64,000 bases of DNA from Mycoplasmoides pirum ATCC 25960 (GTDB lineage Bacteria; Bacillota_I; Bacilli_A; Mycoplasmatales; Mycoplasmoidaceae): the NCBI RefSeq assembly GCF_000685905.1, contig NZ_JMKZ01000002.1, positions 124,001 to 188,000 of the forward strand. The letters run 5' to 3'. Position 1 is the stretch's first letter. Every line of letters begins with the position of its first letter. Positions 26,098 through 37,014 of this stretch are shown piece after piece. The notes under the pieces were generated by a model. The model saw only the letters and a program-made list of their open reading frames with translations, was not told the DNA's origin and ran no database searches. A program made the position numbers and the translations under genes.

Positions 26098-26655
26098 TTA
26101 TTTTTTACCTTCTGCAGTCTTACCTGCTTTACGGATAATTTGTTCACCAACATACAACACACCTTTACCTTTATAAGGTTCAGGTAATCGTCATTTTCGA
26201 ATTTGAATTGCAAATTCACCAACTAATTGTTTATCTACACCTGTGATATTAATTAAAGTATTTTTGTCAACAGTTACTTTCAATTCTTTAGGAATTTTTA
26301 TATCGATAGGATGTGAATAACCTAAAGCTAAATTCAAAGTAGTAGGATCTTTTAAATTTGCTTTATATCCAACACCAACTAATTGAAGTTGTTTTGTAAA
26401 TCCTTCTGTTACTCCAATAATTGCATTTCTTAATAAGGCATTATAAGTTCCATGAAGCATTTTAGTTTGTTTTAATTCATTAGTTCTTGTTACTTGAGCA
26501 GTGTTGTTTTCAACTTTAACTTGTAATAAATTAGTTTTTTCAGGTAATTTAATATCAAGTTGCCCTAACGGACCTTTAACATTAATTACATTGTTTGCTA
26601 AAGTAATATTTACTCCATTAGGAACAGGAATAATGCGGTTGCCAATTCGAGACAT
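26098..26655 (-). CDS. rplF: 50S ribosomal protein L6
   Basis: L6, 185 residues. [15 protein letters not shown] at the N-terminus, [25 protein letters not shown] and the C-terminal [24 protein letters not shown] are conserved. A TGA Trp lies at residue 156. Confidence 0.97.
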
Positions 26656-26667
26656 TAATGTTACCTC

Positions 26668-27072
26668 CTATCAAATATAAGCGAGAACTTCGCCGCCAAT
26701 TTTTTTAGATCTTGCTAATTTATCAGTCATTAGTCCTTCACTAGTAGAGATAATAGCAATTCCTAAACCATTCAAAACTTTTGGTAATTTTTCATAAGGA
26801 ACATATACTCTTAAACCAGGTTTAGAAATTTGTCTAACACCATGAATTGTAGCAATTCTATTTTCATCAAATTTTAATTTAACTTTAACAAAAGCTTTAG
26901 TTTTGTTTTTATTTTCAAACAATTCATAATGCTTTAAATAACCTTCTTTAACTAAAATTTCAAGAATTGCTATTTTAAGCTTGGAAGATTGCAATTTTAC
27001 ATCTTCAATTTTTGCTCTATTTGCATTATTAATTTTTGTTAATAAATCAGCAATTGGATCAATATGTGACAT
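26668..27072 (-). CDS. rpsH: 30S ribosomal protein S8
   Basis: S8, 134 residues. [36 protein letters not shown] and [20 protein letters not shown] are conserved. The natural end is LAYIW with Trp encoded by TGA followed by TAG, which supports code 4. Confidence 0.97.
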
Positions 27073-27087
27073 TACAAATCTCCTTTC

Positions 27088-27273
27088 CTATCATGACGCC
27101 TTTTTAATTCCTGGAATTACACCAGCATATGCTAAATCTCTAAAGCATAAACGACAAACACCGAATTTACGATATACAGCTTTTGGGCGTCCGCAACGTT
27201 TACATCGTGTATACGCACGGACAGCAAATTTTGGATGTCTTAATTGTTTTTGTTTTAATGCTGTTTTTGCCAT
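27088..27273 (-). CDS. rpsN: 30S ribosomal protein S14, zinc-binding type Z
   Basis: A 61-residue S14 with CKRC and CRLC zinc ribbon (CxxC...CxxC). It ends KKASW: the last Trp is TGA, followed by TAG, exactly as expected for the family C-terminus under code 4. Confidence 0.97.
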
Positions 27274-27276
27274 AAA

Positions 27277-27834
27277 TTATTGTTGTTCCTTTGGTTTAAT
27301 TAGTGGTAATCCTAATAATCTTAATAATTGCAATGCTTGAGCTTTATCTTTTGTAGATGTAACTAATGTAACATCAAATCCACGAACTTTTTTGATGTCA
27401 TCATACACAATTTCTGGAAAAACAATTTGCTCTTTAATTCCAATTGTATAGTTGCCACCATTATCAATACTCTTTGGAGATAGACCCCTAAAGTCACGAA
27501 CACGTGGTAATGCAATATTAATTAATCGTTCCAAAAAAGATCACATTCTTTCACCACGTAAAGTTACTTTACATCCAATTGATTGACCCATTCTTAATTT
27601 AAAAGTAGCAATTGAATTTTTTGCTTTAGTAATAGCTGGTTTTTGTCCTGTAATTAGAGTTAATTCTTTAACACCTGATTCAAGTAATTTTGCATCTTTA
27701 ACTGCATCACCAATTCCCATATTGATTACAATTTTTTCAATTTTTGGAATTTGCATTACTGAAGATAAATTAAATTTTTTTTGTAATTCAGGGCGAATTT
27801 CTTTTAAATACTTTTCTTGTAATTGACTTGCCAT
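27277..27834 (-). CDS. rplE: 50S ribosomal protein L5
   Basis: L5, 185 residues, binds 5S r[37 protein letters not shown] and [24 protein letters not shown] (start of that segment) are conserved. The ATG overlaps the rplX stop by one base (TAATG). Confidence 0.97.
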
Positions 27835-28169
27835 TATTTACCACCACCCAATGGGTTTTGTGTTTTTCGTGATACGCGGATTTTTTTATTTGTTTTTGAA
27901 TCAATAATATATTTAACTTTAGTTGGTGCTTGTTTTTTTTCTTTTGTATCAATTAATGCTAATTGGCATAATTTAATCGGTGCTTCTTGCTCTACAATTT
28001 CGCTTTTTTTAGTTCCTCGGTCATCACCTTTTTGGTGTTTTTTAACCTTATTCAAGCCTTCAACAATTGCTGCATCTTTTTTGTTTAAAATTTTTAAAAC
28101 AATACCTGCTGCACCGCGATTTTTGCCACTAATAACAATAACTTGATCGCCTTTTCTAATTCGTTGCAT
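27834..28169 (-). CDS. rplX: 50S ribosomal protein L24
   Basis: L24, 111 residues with an N-terminal KOW motif ([19 protein letters not shown]). The ATG at 28167-28169 is preferred over an upstream TTG because AGAAAGGA lies just upstream and the family begins at this Met. Confidence 0.96.
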   Translation of the reverse strand: MQRIRKGDQVIVISGKNRGAAGIVLKILNKKDAAIVEGLNKVKKHQKGDDRGTKKSEIVEQEAPIKLCQLALIDTKEKKQAPTKVKYIIDSKTNKKIRVSRKTQNPLGGGK

Positions 28170-28182
28170 TGCTATTTCCTTT

Positions 28183-28551
28183 CTAAACAACTTCAGTAGC
28201 TAATGAAGTAATTTTGACAAAACCTTTTTCTCTTAATTCGCGGGCAACTGGACCAAATACCCGTGTTCCTCTTGGACTTAAATCATCTTTAATGATTACG
28301 CATGCATTGTCATCAAAACTTACATGAGTTCCATCTGCACGTTGATTTCCTTTAACTGTTCTAACAATAACAGCTTTTACAACTTGCCCTTTACGTACCA
28401 TTCCAGTAGGGATTGCATTTTTTACTGAAACAACTACAATATCACCTATGCTTGCATAACGACGACGTGATCCGCCTAATACTTTAATAATTCCTACTTC
28501 ACGTGCCCCACTATTATCAGCAACATTTAAACGACTCATAAATTGAACCAT
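28183..28551 (-). CDS. rplN: 50S ribosomal protein L14
   Basis: L14, 122 residues. [21 protein letters not shown], the [14 protein letters not shown] segment and [15 protein letters not shown] are diagnostic. AGGAG precedes the chosen ATG by 8 bases. Confidence 0.97.
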   Translation of the reverse strand: MVQFMSRLNVADNSGAREVGIIKVLGGSRRRYASIGDIVVVSVKNAIPTGMVRKGQVVKAVIVRTVKGNQRADGTHVSFDDNACVIIKDDLSPRGTRVFGPVARELREKGFVKITSLATEVV

Positions 28552-28562
28552 AACTATTTCTC

Positions 28563-28820
28563 CTATTTAGCACGTTCCACAATATTGCTAATTCTTCATC
28601 GCTTTGTTGCTGATAAAGGACGAGTTTCCATAATTTCTACTCGATCACCAACTTTTGCTGGTTCAGCTAAATCATTATGTGCATGGTAACGTTTATGTTT
28701 AATTACTAATTTGTGATACAAAGGATGCTTAGTTTTTAATTCAACTTCAACTGTTGCTGTTAGTTTCATTTTGTCACTAACAACTTTTCCAATTAAAGTT
28801 TTACGACGATTTCTTTCCAT
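28563..28820 (-). CDS. rpsQ: 30S ribosomal protein S17
   Basis: S17, 85 residues. [39 protein letters not shown] and [18 protein letters not shown] are conserved. The final ten residues follow a TGA Trp. Confidence 0.96.
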
Positions 28821-28823
28821 TGT

Positions 28824-29318
28824 CTAAGCACCTTTCCTACGTGTTCTTGAAGATAATTTATTTGTTGTTTTTTTAGATTTAGGTTTTGCTTTAAGTTTAG
28901 TTTTAAGCTTTGCTTTTGTTGTTTTCTTAACAACTTTTTTAGGTTTTTCAGTTTTTGGTTTTTCAGCTTGAATTGCAGCAACTTTCTTTTTATTTTCTTC
29001 ACGTTGTTTTAGTGATTTTTTAGCTTTTTCTGCTTTTTCTTTTTGCATTTTAATTTTAGCTTCTTTAGCTGAATCTTTAGTTTCTTTATTTTGATTTATT
29101 GATAAACTATTTAATTTGGTTGCTATATTAACTTTAACTTGACGTTCAGTAAGGATAGTATAAATTCTTGCTAATAATCTTTTAGTTTGTTTGATTAAAT
29201 GATGTTTTTCTAATTCACCATGAGCTTGTTTAAAACGATATTGCAATAATTGTCCTTTTAAACGAATTACTAAATCAATTAATTCTTGATCAGTTTTAGC
29301 ACGTAATTCTTTATTCAT
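28824..29318 (-). CDS. rpmC: 50S ribosomal protein L29 with long basic C-terminal extension
   Basis: L29 is normally about 65 residues; this one has 164. The core (MNKELRAKTDQELIDLVIRL, then YRFKQAHGELEKHHLIKQTKR) covers residues 1-60. The remaining ~100 residues are Lys/Ala-rich, probably helical then disordered, ending SSRTRRKGA. Extended ribosomal proteins are known in mycoplasmas. ATG 29318 is selected by GAAGGAG upstream; an upstream in-frame ATG lacks support. Confidence 0.92.
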   Translation of the reverse strand: MNKELRAKTDQELIDLVIRLKGQLLQYRFKQAHGELEKHHLIKQTKRLLARIYTILTERQVKVNIATKLNSLSINQNKETKDSAKEAKIKMQKEKAEKAKKSLKQREENKKKVAAIQAEKPKTEKPKKVVKKTTKAKLKTKLKAKPKSKKTTNKLSSRTRRKGA

Positions 29319-29319
29319 A

Positions 29320-29736
29320 TTATTGCGCTCCTTCACGTGAAACAATTTTTCATGTTACAGGTAATTTATGTCCAGCTCGCGTTAAAGCTTCTTTCATTTG
29401 TTCAACAGGTAAGCCAGCTATTTCAAACATTACTGTTCCTTTTTTAACAACTGCAACTCAAAATTCTGGACTACCTTTACCAGAACCCATACGAACTTCT
29501 AAAGGTTTTTTAGTTTTTGACATATGTGGAAAAATACGAATTCACATTTTACCTGTTTTTCCAATGTATTTACTAATAGCAATACGAGCTGATTCAATTG
29601 ATCTTGTATCAATTCATGAACCTGATGTAGCCATTAATCCATATTCACCAAAAGCAACATATGTATTACCTTTGGCATTACCCTCATAACTAACATTGTG
29701 AGGCTTACGATATTTTGTTCGTTTTGGTTGTAACAT
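29320..29736 (-). CDS. rplP: 50S ribosomal protein L16
   Basis: L16, 138 residues. [19 protein letters not shown], the [23 protein letters not shown] segment and [18 protein letters not shown] are hallmarks. Two TGA Trp codons keep it from appearing under the standard code. Confidence 0.96.
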
Positions 29737-29738
29737 AA

Positions 29739-30533
29739 TTATTTATCATCCTTTTTTGAAATAGGATCACCCAAAATATCTGAAGATTCGATAACTTGAG
29801 ATCTTTCTGATTTATAATTGGATTTAGTTTTTTTGTTATTGCTTCCACTAGTTTTATTATTGCGTTGTAAATGTGTTGATTTACGTTTTAAATCTTTGCC
29901 AAAAATTTCGCCGCGATTAATTCAAACTTTAACACCAATTACACCATATGACATATGAGCTTCTTCTAATGAATAATCAATATCTGCTCTCAATGTTGAT
30001 AAAGGTACATTACCTTCAATATACATTTTATCGCGAGCAATTTCAGCACCATTCAAACGACCTGATACTAAGACTTTAATTCCTAAACCACCAGCTGATA
30101 AAACTTTCTTTAAGGCCATGCGCATTGCTGAACGTAAAGGAACACGATTTTGAATATTATCAGCAATTTCTCTAGCAATTAAACGAGCAGATAAAGCGGG
30201 GTTACCAATTTCACTCACTGTTACATCAACTTTTATATTGCGACCAACAATCTTATTAATTTCTTTAACAATATATTGAATTGATGAACCTTTATTTCCA
30301 ACAACTAAAACTACTTGAGTTGCATAAACAAAGACATCTATAGTTTTTTGCGTGCGTTCTATTTCAATATTACTAATGTGAGCATCATGATATTTAGTCA
30401 ATAAAAATTTACGAATTTTTTCATCTTGAATTAATCAATCACCACATTGCTCATTATTTTTAGCAACTCAACGTGATTGTCAATTTTTATTAATACCATA
30501 ACGTAAACCGTTTGAATTTACTTTTTGACCCAT
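29739..30533 (-). CDS. rpsC: 30S ribosomal protein S3
   Basis: S3, 264 residues. [18 protein letters not shown] start, KH domain with [19 protein letters not shown], and the C-terminal [19 protein letters not shown] and [11 protein letters not shown] segments. A Ser/Lys-rich tail of about 50 residues extends beyond the core. Four or more TGA Trp codons. Confidence 0.96.
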
Positions 30534-30537
30534 AATC

Positions 30538-30960
30538 TTACTTTTGTGCTCCTTTTGCTTGTTTTTGTCCAGCAGTGCGTTTTGCAACTTTTTCTTTTTG
30601 TTTATTAACTAAAACTTTTCTTTCATTTTTATCATCAGAAAGTGTTAAGACAAAATTTGTTGAACGTTTTCTTATCACATCAGCACTTCCTTTGGCACGG
30701 GGTAATGTTCTTTTAATAACTGGTCCTTGATTAGCTAATGCTTCAAAAACATACAATTGATCAGCTTTCATTGCATGATTATTAGTGGCATTACTAATTA
30801 CACCATTTAATAATTTTAATAGAATACGCGCACCCTTTTTGTCTGTGTTGCTCAAAATAGTTTGTGCTTCATTAATAGGTTTGTTAGCTATTAATTGGCA
30901 AACTAAACGTGCTTTTTGTGGAGAAATACGAACTCGATTTTGTTTCGCTTTTGCAATCAT
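30538..30960 (-). CDS. rplV: 50S ribosomal protein L22
   Basis: L22, 140 residues, lining the exit tunnel. RISPQKARLVCQLIANKP, LLKLLNGVISNATNNH and the tunnel-loop region LPRAKGSADVIRKRSTN are conserved. A basic Lys/Gln-rich tail of about 25 residues is added. Confidence 0.96.
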   Translation of the reverse strand: MIAKAKQNRVRISPQKARLVCQLIANKPINEAQTILSNTDKKGARILLKLLNGVISNATNNHAMKADQLYVFEALANQGPVIKRTLPRAKGSADVIRKRSTNFVLTLSDDKNERKVLVNKQKEKVAKRTAGQKQAKGAQK

Positions 30961-30980
30961 TGTATTTTACCTTTCAATTT

Positions 30981-31244
30981 CTAACGATTAGATGTGTGTT
31001 GTTTGAATGAACGTGTTGGTGCAAATTCACCCAATTTATGACCAACCATATCTTCTGTAACATATACATTAATAAAATTTTTACCATTGTGAACACTAAA
31101 TGTATTTCCAACAAATTCAGGAAAAATTGTGCTACGGCGTGATCAAGTTTTGATTGGTTTTTTCTTTTCACTAGCATTCATAGCTACAACTTTTTTTAAT
31201 AAACTTGCTTCAACAAATGCACCTTTTTTAGAACTACGAGACAT
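30981..31244 (-). CDS. rpsS: 30S ribosomal protein S19
   Basis: S19, 87 residues. [42 protein letters not shown] (in part) and [16 protein letters not shown] are diagnostic. One TGA Trp (IKTWSRR). Confidence 0.97.
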
Positions 31245-31259
31245 AATTTTCCTTTTTTA

Positions 31260-32102
31260 CTATTTGTTACGAATGATTAAATTACTTGAAGATTTTTTAT
31301 TATTGCGAGTTTTTACACCCATGTGTCTTTTACCTCATGGTGTTCGTGGGGCATCACGACCAACTGGACTACGTCCTTCACCACCACCATGTGGGTGATC
31401 ATTAGGGTTCATAGCTGAACCACGAACTGTTGGTCTAATTCCTCGGTGGCGATTACGTCCAGCTTTACCAATAACAACTAAATTATGATCTGGATTAGAA
31501 ACAATACCTATAGTTGCTCGACATTGTTTTAAAAATTTACGCATTTCACCTGAGTTAAGTTTCAAAATAATGTATTTCCCTGTTTCATCAGAACCTAAGA
31601 TTTGTCCATATGAACCAGCGCTTCTTGCAACTTGTCCTCCACGCTTTGGAGTAAATTCAATATTATGAACCATTGTACCTTCAGGAATGTATTCAAGAGG
31701 CATACAATTCCCTGGAATGATATCTACTGCTTTTTCACTTGAGACAATTTTATCTCCTAATTTGATATCATTTGGAGTAATAATATAAGTTTTAGCTCCG
31801 TTTTCATAAGTTACTAAACTAATGAATGCAGTACGGTTTGGATCATATTCTATTGTTTTAATTGTTCCAATTTTGTTGTCATACAAATTGCGTTTAAAAT
31901 CAATTATTCTATATTTTCGTTTATGTCCACCACCATGGTGTCGAACTGTAATTTTTCCTTGATTATTTCGACCACTATGTTTAGATTTTTTTGTTAATAA
32001 AGATTTCTCAGGTTTATTAGTTGTTAAATGAGATTTGTAATCAATTACCGTAGCATGATGAATACCACTATTAGAACGGTTAACTATTTTTTTTACTGGC
32101 AT
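31260..32102 (-). CDS. rplB: 50S ribosomal protein L2
   Basis: L2, 280 residues, essential for the peptidyl-transferase centre. [38 protein letters not shown] and [19 protein letters not shown] are hallmarks; the conserved His of HPHGGGEG is present. A TGA Trp occurs at residue 257. Confidence 0.97.
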
Positions 32103-32108
32103 AATAAA

Positions 32109-32441
32109 CTATTCCTTTGAATTAGTCTTTGCATTTTTTTCAGCTTCAGGTTTTTCGCCTGTAACTAAAATTTCAATCCCTGGTGGCAAAGTTATGATTG
32201 CTATTTTCTTAGTTTTCGTATAACCAGGTTTTGCAGTTCCTGTTTTGGTTTTTACAGATTTTCGAATTTTAATATTAACACTTAATGGTGTAACGCCATA
32301 AATTGTAGTAAATGCTTGCTTTACTAAAGTTTTATTAGCTCTTAAATCAATTTGAAATGAATATTTTTTCTTATTTCCTAAAGATTCAAAATAAGTTTTT
32401 TCAGTTAATATTGGCTTAATTAAAACTGTTGTTAAATCCAT
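32109..32441 (-). CDS. rplW: 50S ribosomal protein L23
   Basis: L23, 110 residues. LIKPILTEKTYFES and the KYSFQIDLRANKTLVKQAF segment are conserved; the tail is charged. The ATG at 32439-32441 lies 2 bases past the rplD stop. An upstream in-frame ATG (32465) would sit inside rplD and extend the N-terminus atypically. Confidence 0.94.
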   Translation of the reverse strand: MDLTTVLIKPILTEKTYFESLGNKKKYSFQIDLRANKTLVKQAFTTIYGVTPLSVNIKIRKSVKTKTGTAKPGYTKTKKIAIITLPPGIEILVTGEKPEAEKNAKTNSKE

Positions 32442-32443
32442 AA

Positions 32444-33079
32444 CTAATTCATCCTTTCTGCTCATTGACTTAAAGCGCTAGGTTGAACAATTACCATTCG
32501 AGCATTAAGCATATCTTCAGTTGATACTTGATTTCATTTTTTTAATGTAACATTTTTTAAATTAGATGATGATTTAGATAAAATCTTATTTTCGTTTCCC
32601 AAAACAACTAAAACTTTTGAACCATTTAACCCAGTTATTTTATTAATTAAATTATTTAATGCTTTTGAAGAATATGAATCTGGATTTACATCATCTGATA
32701 AACCTTTAATTAAATTTTTATTTAATTGTTGAGTTAGAGCAGAACAAAAAGCTAATTGACTAACTTTTTTATTTACTTTAAGCAAATAATTTCGATTTGG
32801 TTTTGGTCCAAAAACAATACCACCACCAACATAATGAGGATTACGAATCGAACCTTGACGTGCTCTACCTGTATGTTTTTGTTGATATGGTTTTTTACCA
32901 CCACCACTAACTTCGCCTTTTTGTAATGTTGAATGAGTTCCTTGGCGACGACTAGATCTTTCAGCAATAACTGAATCAAAAATAGCTTGAGTGTATTCTT
33001 TATTTACAATTAATTTTTCATTAATTTCAATTTCACTAGTTGGAGCACCATTGATATCAAATATTTGAATTTTACTCAT
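32444..33079 (-). CDS. rplD: 50S ribosomal protein L4
   Basis: L4, 211 residues. GTHSTLQKGEVSGGGKKPY, QKHTGRARQGSIRNPHYVGG and GPKPNRNY form the tunnel loop. Of two closely spaced ATGs (33085, 33079) the second is preferred because GGAGG then has about 9-base spacing. Its start overlaps the rplC stop. Confidence 0.95.
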
Positions 33080-33821
33080 TGACATTTTCCTCCGCTGATG
33101 AATTTGAATTAACTTCTTCTACTTTAGAATTAGATTTAGTTTTTTCACTACTTATATTTGCTATATCATATGTATAAATCTTATTAGGATGTTTTTTAGA
33201 AATTGTGATTCTAACCATTTGTCCTGATGGACCAGGAACAGCACCACTAACCAAAACTAAATTTTCTTCAGGTTTAAAAGCAACAATTGATAGATTTTGA
33301 ATTGTGCAAATATCATGACCATAATGTCCAGACATTTTTTTACCTTTAAAAACGCGTTGTGCTTGTGAGCCACCACGACCTGTTTGAACTGAACCTTGAA
33401 AACGATGAGGATAACCAGCACCATGACCTAAAGGACCGATCTTAAAATTTCAACGCTTAATAGCTCCAGTGAAACCATGACCTTTAGTTGTTCCTTGAAC
33501 ATCAATACATTGTCCTTGTTGAAATAATTCATCAACTTTTAAAACTTGTCCAATTGAATATCCAGTCATTCCCCGAATTTCTTGCAATACTTTTCTAGGT
33601 TCTACGTTTGTTTTTTTAAATAAACCTTTTTGAGGATTATTTAATTTTTTTGCATCCACTTTTTTAAAACCTAATAAAGTTGCATCATATCCATCTTTTT
33701 CTTTTGTTTTTATAGACACAACTTGATTTTCTTCAACATGAAGAATTGTTACAGGAATTAATCGACCATTTTTTTCAAAAATTTGAGTCATTCCTATTTT
33801 AGTACCAAAAATACCTTTCAT
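33072..33821 (-). CDS. rplC: 50S ribosomal protein L3
   Basis: L3, 249 residues. MKGIFGTKIGMTQIF, GTTKGHGFTGAIKRWNF, GPLGHGAGYPHRFQGSVQ and KKMSGHYG are conserved. An acidic Ser/Glu-rich tail of roughly 30 residues is added. One TGA Trp near residue 124. Confidence 0.97.
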
Positions 33822-33855
33822 AGATTATCTCCATTAAATTTAAAACACTTAATAT

Positions 33856-34158
33856 CTAATTACTAATTCGTAATTCAACACCTGCTGGCAATTTAATTCT
33901 TTTTAAATTTTCAAGTGTTTGTTTATTAATGTCTTTTAAAATAATTAATCTTCTATGAGTACGACGTTCAAATTGTTCTCGTGATGATTTGTCAACATGG
34001 GGAGAACGAATAATAGTTACAACTAACTTTTTAGTTGGCAGCGGAACAGGGCCACTTATTTTAGAACCAGTTTCTTTTACAATTTCAATAATTTTTTTTG
34101 TAGAACGGTCTAAAAGGCGGCTATCATATGAATTTAATTTTATGCGTAGTTCTTGCAT
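33856..34158 (-). CDS. rpsJ: 30S ribosomal protein S10
   Basis: S10, 100 residues, also the NusE antitermination partner. [28 protein letters not shown] and [20 protein letters not shown] are diagnostic. First gene of the S10-spc-alpha super-operon, which here runs uninterrupted to rplQ. Confidence 0.97.
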   Translation of the reverse strand: MQELRIKLNSYDSRLLDRSTKKIIEIVKETGSKISGPVPLPTKKLVVTIIRSPHVDKSSREQFERRTHRRLIILKDINKQTLENLKRIKLPAGVELRISN

Positions 34159-34255
34159 ACATTTTAGCCCCTATTTTTAATTAATAAAATTTTGACTTAT
34201 TTTTTTAACAACTGCTATTGGTGTATCAAAAAATAAAAAACACAAATGCTGTAAG

Positions 34256-34261
34256 ATTTTA
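34256..34261 (-). promoter_or_regulatory. Putative -10 for the S10 operon
   Basis: TAAAAT on minus within ATGTTAAAATCTTAC, about 98 bases upstream of rpsJ. A TTGTTT lies upstream with short spacing. The 34159-34355 gap holds no other feature I can support. Confidence 0.3.
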
Positions 34262-34355
34262 ACATAAAAATTACAAAACAAAAAAAATATGTTAATTCTG
34301 TTCATTAACAAACAAAAATTAACATTATTTAATAGAGATTAAAAAAATAATAAAT

Positions 34356-35594
34356 TTAATATTTTAATTTTTGATAGATAGGAAATTTTTTAATTTTTAA
34401 TGCAACCAATTTTTTGATTTTATTAATAATTTTCATGTTTCCATTACTATTAATTATTTCAATAATTCAATTGGCTATTTCAGCAAAATCTTTTTCTTTA
34501 AAACCACGAGTTGTCATAGCTGCAGTTCCTAATCTAATACCAGATGGTTTGTTAGGAGTGTTTGTATCATATGGTATAGTATTCTTATTAACAATAATAC
34601 TAGCTTCCATTAATCAATTTTCAACTTGGTCGCCTGTAATTTTATTTTTTTTGAAAACATCAATTGATAATAAATGATTGTCAGTTCCATTTGCAACAAC
34701 ATTGTAACCATTTGATTTAAATACTTCAGCAAATGTTTTAGAATTTTTTACAACTTGTTTAATATAAGTTTTGAATGCAGGTTTACTTGCTTCTTGAAAT
34801 GCTACTAATTTTGCAGCAATAATATGTTCTAAAGGACCGCCTTGTGTACCAGGAAATGAAGCAGATTTTAATTTAGAGAATATTGCTTCATTATTACTCA
34901 TAATTATTCCGCCTCTAGGTCCTCTTAATGTTTTATGAGTAGTTGAAGTTACAACATCACAATAAGGCAAGGGATTCATATGTTCTTTGGCAACAATTAA
35001 ACCCGCAATATGTGCAACATCAGCCATTAAATATGCATTAACTTTTTTTGCAATTTCAGAAAATTTTTTAAAATCAATTTTTCTAGAATAATTTGATGCA
35101 CCACAAACAATTAATTTGGGTTTTATTTTTATTGCTTGTTCTAAAATTGCATCGTAATCTAAAGTTTGAGTTTTTGGATTAACTCCATAGTGATGGAAAT
35201 TATAAATTTTTCCTGAAAAATTAACATTAGATCCATGAGTTAAATGTCCACCCTCATTTAAACCCATTGCTAAAACTTTATCATTGGGTTTTAATAAAGC
35301 TAAATAAACAATTGCATTTGCTATAGAACCAGATGCTGGTTGAACATCTGCATATTTAGCATTAAATATTTTTTTTAATGTTTCAATAGCTAATGATTCT
35401 ATTTGGTCAATAAATTCACAACCAGCATAATATCTTTTCCCAGGAAAACCTTCTGCATATTTATTTGTTAAAATTGAACCCATTACTTTTAATACATCTT
35501 CAGATACAAAATTTTCTGAAGCAATTAATTCAATGTGAGATTGCTGACGTTTCAATTCTTTATTTAACAATTTAGTTAATTCTTTACTTACCAT
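34356..35594 (-). CDS. glyA: Serine hydroxymethyltransferase
   Basis: PLP enzyme interconverting serine and glycine and producing 5,10-methylene-THF. 412 residues: [53 protein letters not shown] and the PLP-lysine motif STTHKT with Lys221. ATG 35594 overlaps the upstream membrane-protein gene by 11 bases. Confidence 0.97.
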
Positions 35595-36933
35595 GTTTTA
35601 CCCATTTTTGTATTTTTCTAGAAACAAAATTAAAAACAAATTTAACATCATTTACAAAAGTTTCATCATAATTTTCAATTCGTTTTTTTCAAAATTTAGT
35701 GTGAATTCAATTTTTAATTATAATAACAATATTAATTATTGATGTAAATACAAAAATCATAATTGCAGCATTTCCGGGAAAAACAATATTTGTATATTCT
35801 AGAATTAAAGAAACAATAATATATGATCCACCGATTGAATAATCTAATCTAGTTAAACCGGTTGTGAAATAATGAACATTAAATACTCTTGTAACAATTC
35901 AAACATATGCAACATATGATGCTATCAAAACATATGTATAGAAAAAGCGAAGTAGGTTACAACGATTACAATAAAACATTCATGATAAGCCACCTATCAT
36001 TAAAAACGCATGATATCCAAAAAACAATTGTTGATCAAAGAAAATTAATTGTCATGTTGCATGAATATTTTCATCGGCAACAATTCCACCATAAATTGTA
36101 ATAGACCCTCCTAAAAAAGCTCAAGGCGCAAATAAGGAAGCGACATCTTTCTTATAAGACAAAGCTATTGATAACGGGAAAGCAAATGATAAAAATTGAC
36201 AAAGGGGCGTGAAAAGAATATTGCTATAAACAAACGAATGAACTCATAATGTCATTTGACTATTAATATATTGAAAATTTTGGGAATCTAATCCATTAAG
36301 AACAGTATTAACAAAATCTGGTGCGGCTTTATCTTTAAAATTCAAAACTTTGATGCCTTTTATTGTATTTAATAAAAAAGGATCCAAAGGATTTGGTAAT
36401 GCTAAAAATGGAGTATTAAAATTTTCCATATTTGTTCCACAAATAGTATTATTCATTACATTAAATAAATAGAATGTAACGTTTGTTTGTTTCATTACAA
36501 ATGGCATTAATGTCGTAGCACCATTTGGTAATTCAGAACCATCTGCAAATTTTGCATTAAATGCTCCGTGATCGCCATTTAAAATAATTTTATTTGGATC
36601 TCATTCATAAACAATTCCGCCATGAGATTGTGCAAGAGACATTGCTTGATTAAATTGAGCTAGTTGAATTAAATTAACAACTAAGTAACCCCCAAATCAA
36701 TAAATAAGTGCTAATATAGACAATACCATTCATATTGGGTAATCACTTTTTCATAAATGATATCTACTTTGATATAAAGGTGTTTTTAAACCTATAGGTA
36801 TGAATCAGTTTTTTTGTTTATGATTTCTTTTGATATGAGTTATAAACAAAACCAAACCAATAAGTGCAACTGTAATAAATGCACCTAATATAATTCGCCC
36901 TTCAAGTTGTTCTTCATGTACTGATCAATGCAT
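35584..36933 (-). CDS. Polytopic membrane protein, YwaF/DUF5378-like
   Basis: 449 residues with about ten predicted membrane helices and a roughly 110-residue polar loop (about 115-225). After the loop come motifs such as [30 protein letters not shown] and [14 protein letters not shown]. The helix pattern with a conserved His in the second half is reminiscent of the YwaF/TIGR02206 family, but I am not certain. Function unknown. Start chosen at [12 protein letters not shown]; the first 20 residues coincide with one copy of a 23-bp repeat. It overlaps glyA by 11 bases. Confidence 0.75.
36905..36927. repeat. 23-bp direct repeat, copy 1
   Basis: Begins AGTTGTTCTTCATG and ends TACTGATCA. It is identical to 37017-37039 and lies within the N-terminal codons of the polytopic membrane protein. 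Confidence 0.85.
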
Positions 36934-37014
36934 ACAATTTAATTTATATTTTATGGGTTATTAATTTTATTATTAAATGTTATCACACGTTTTTAATAAA
37001 TACAAATGAAAAAA

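Noticed and set aside
28793-29002. Alternative minus-strand ORF inside rpmC
   Set aside because: A different-frame shadow of the Lys-rich L29 extension, with no ribosome-binding site.
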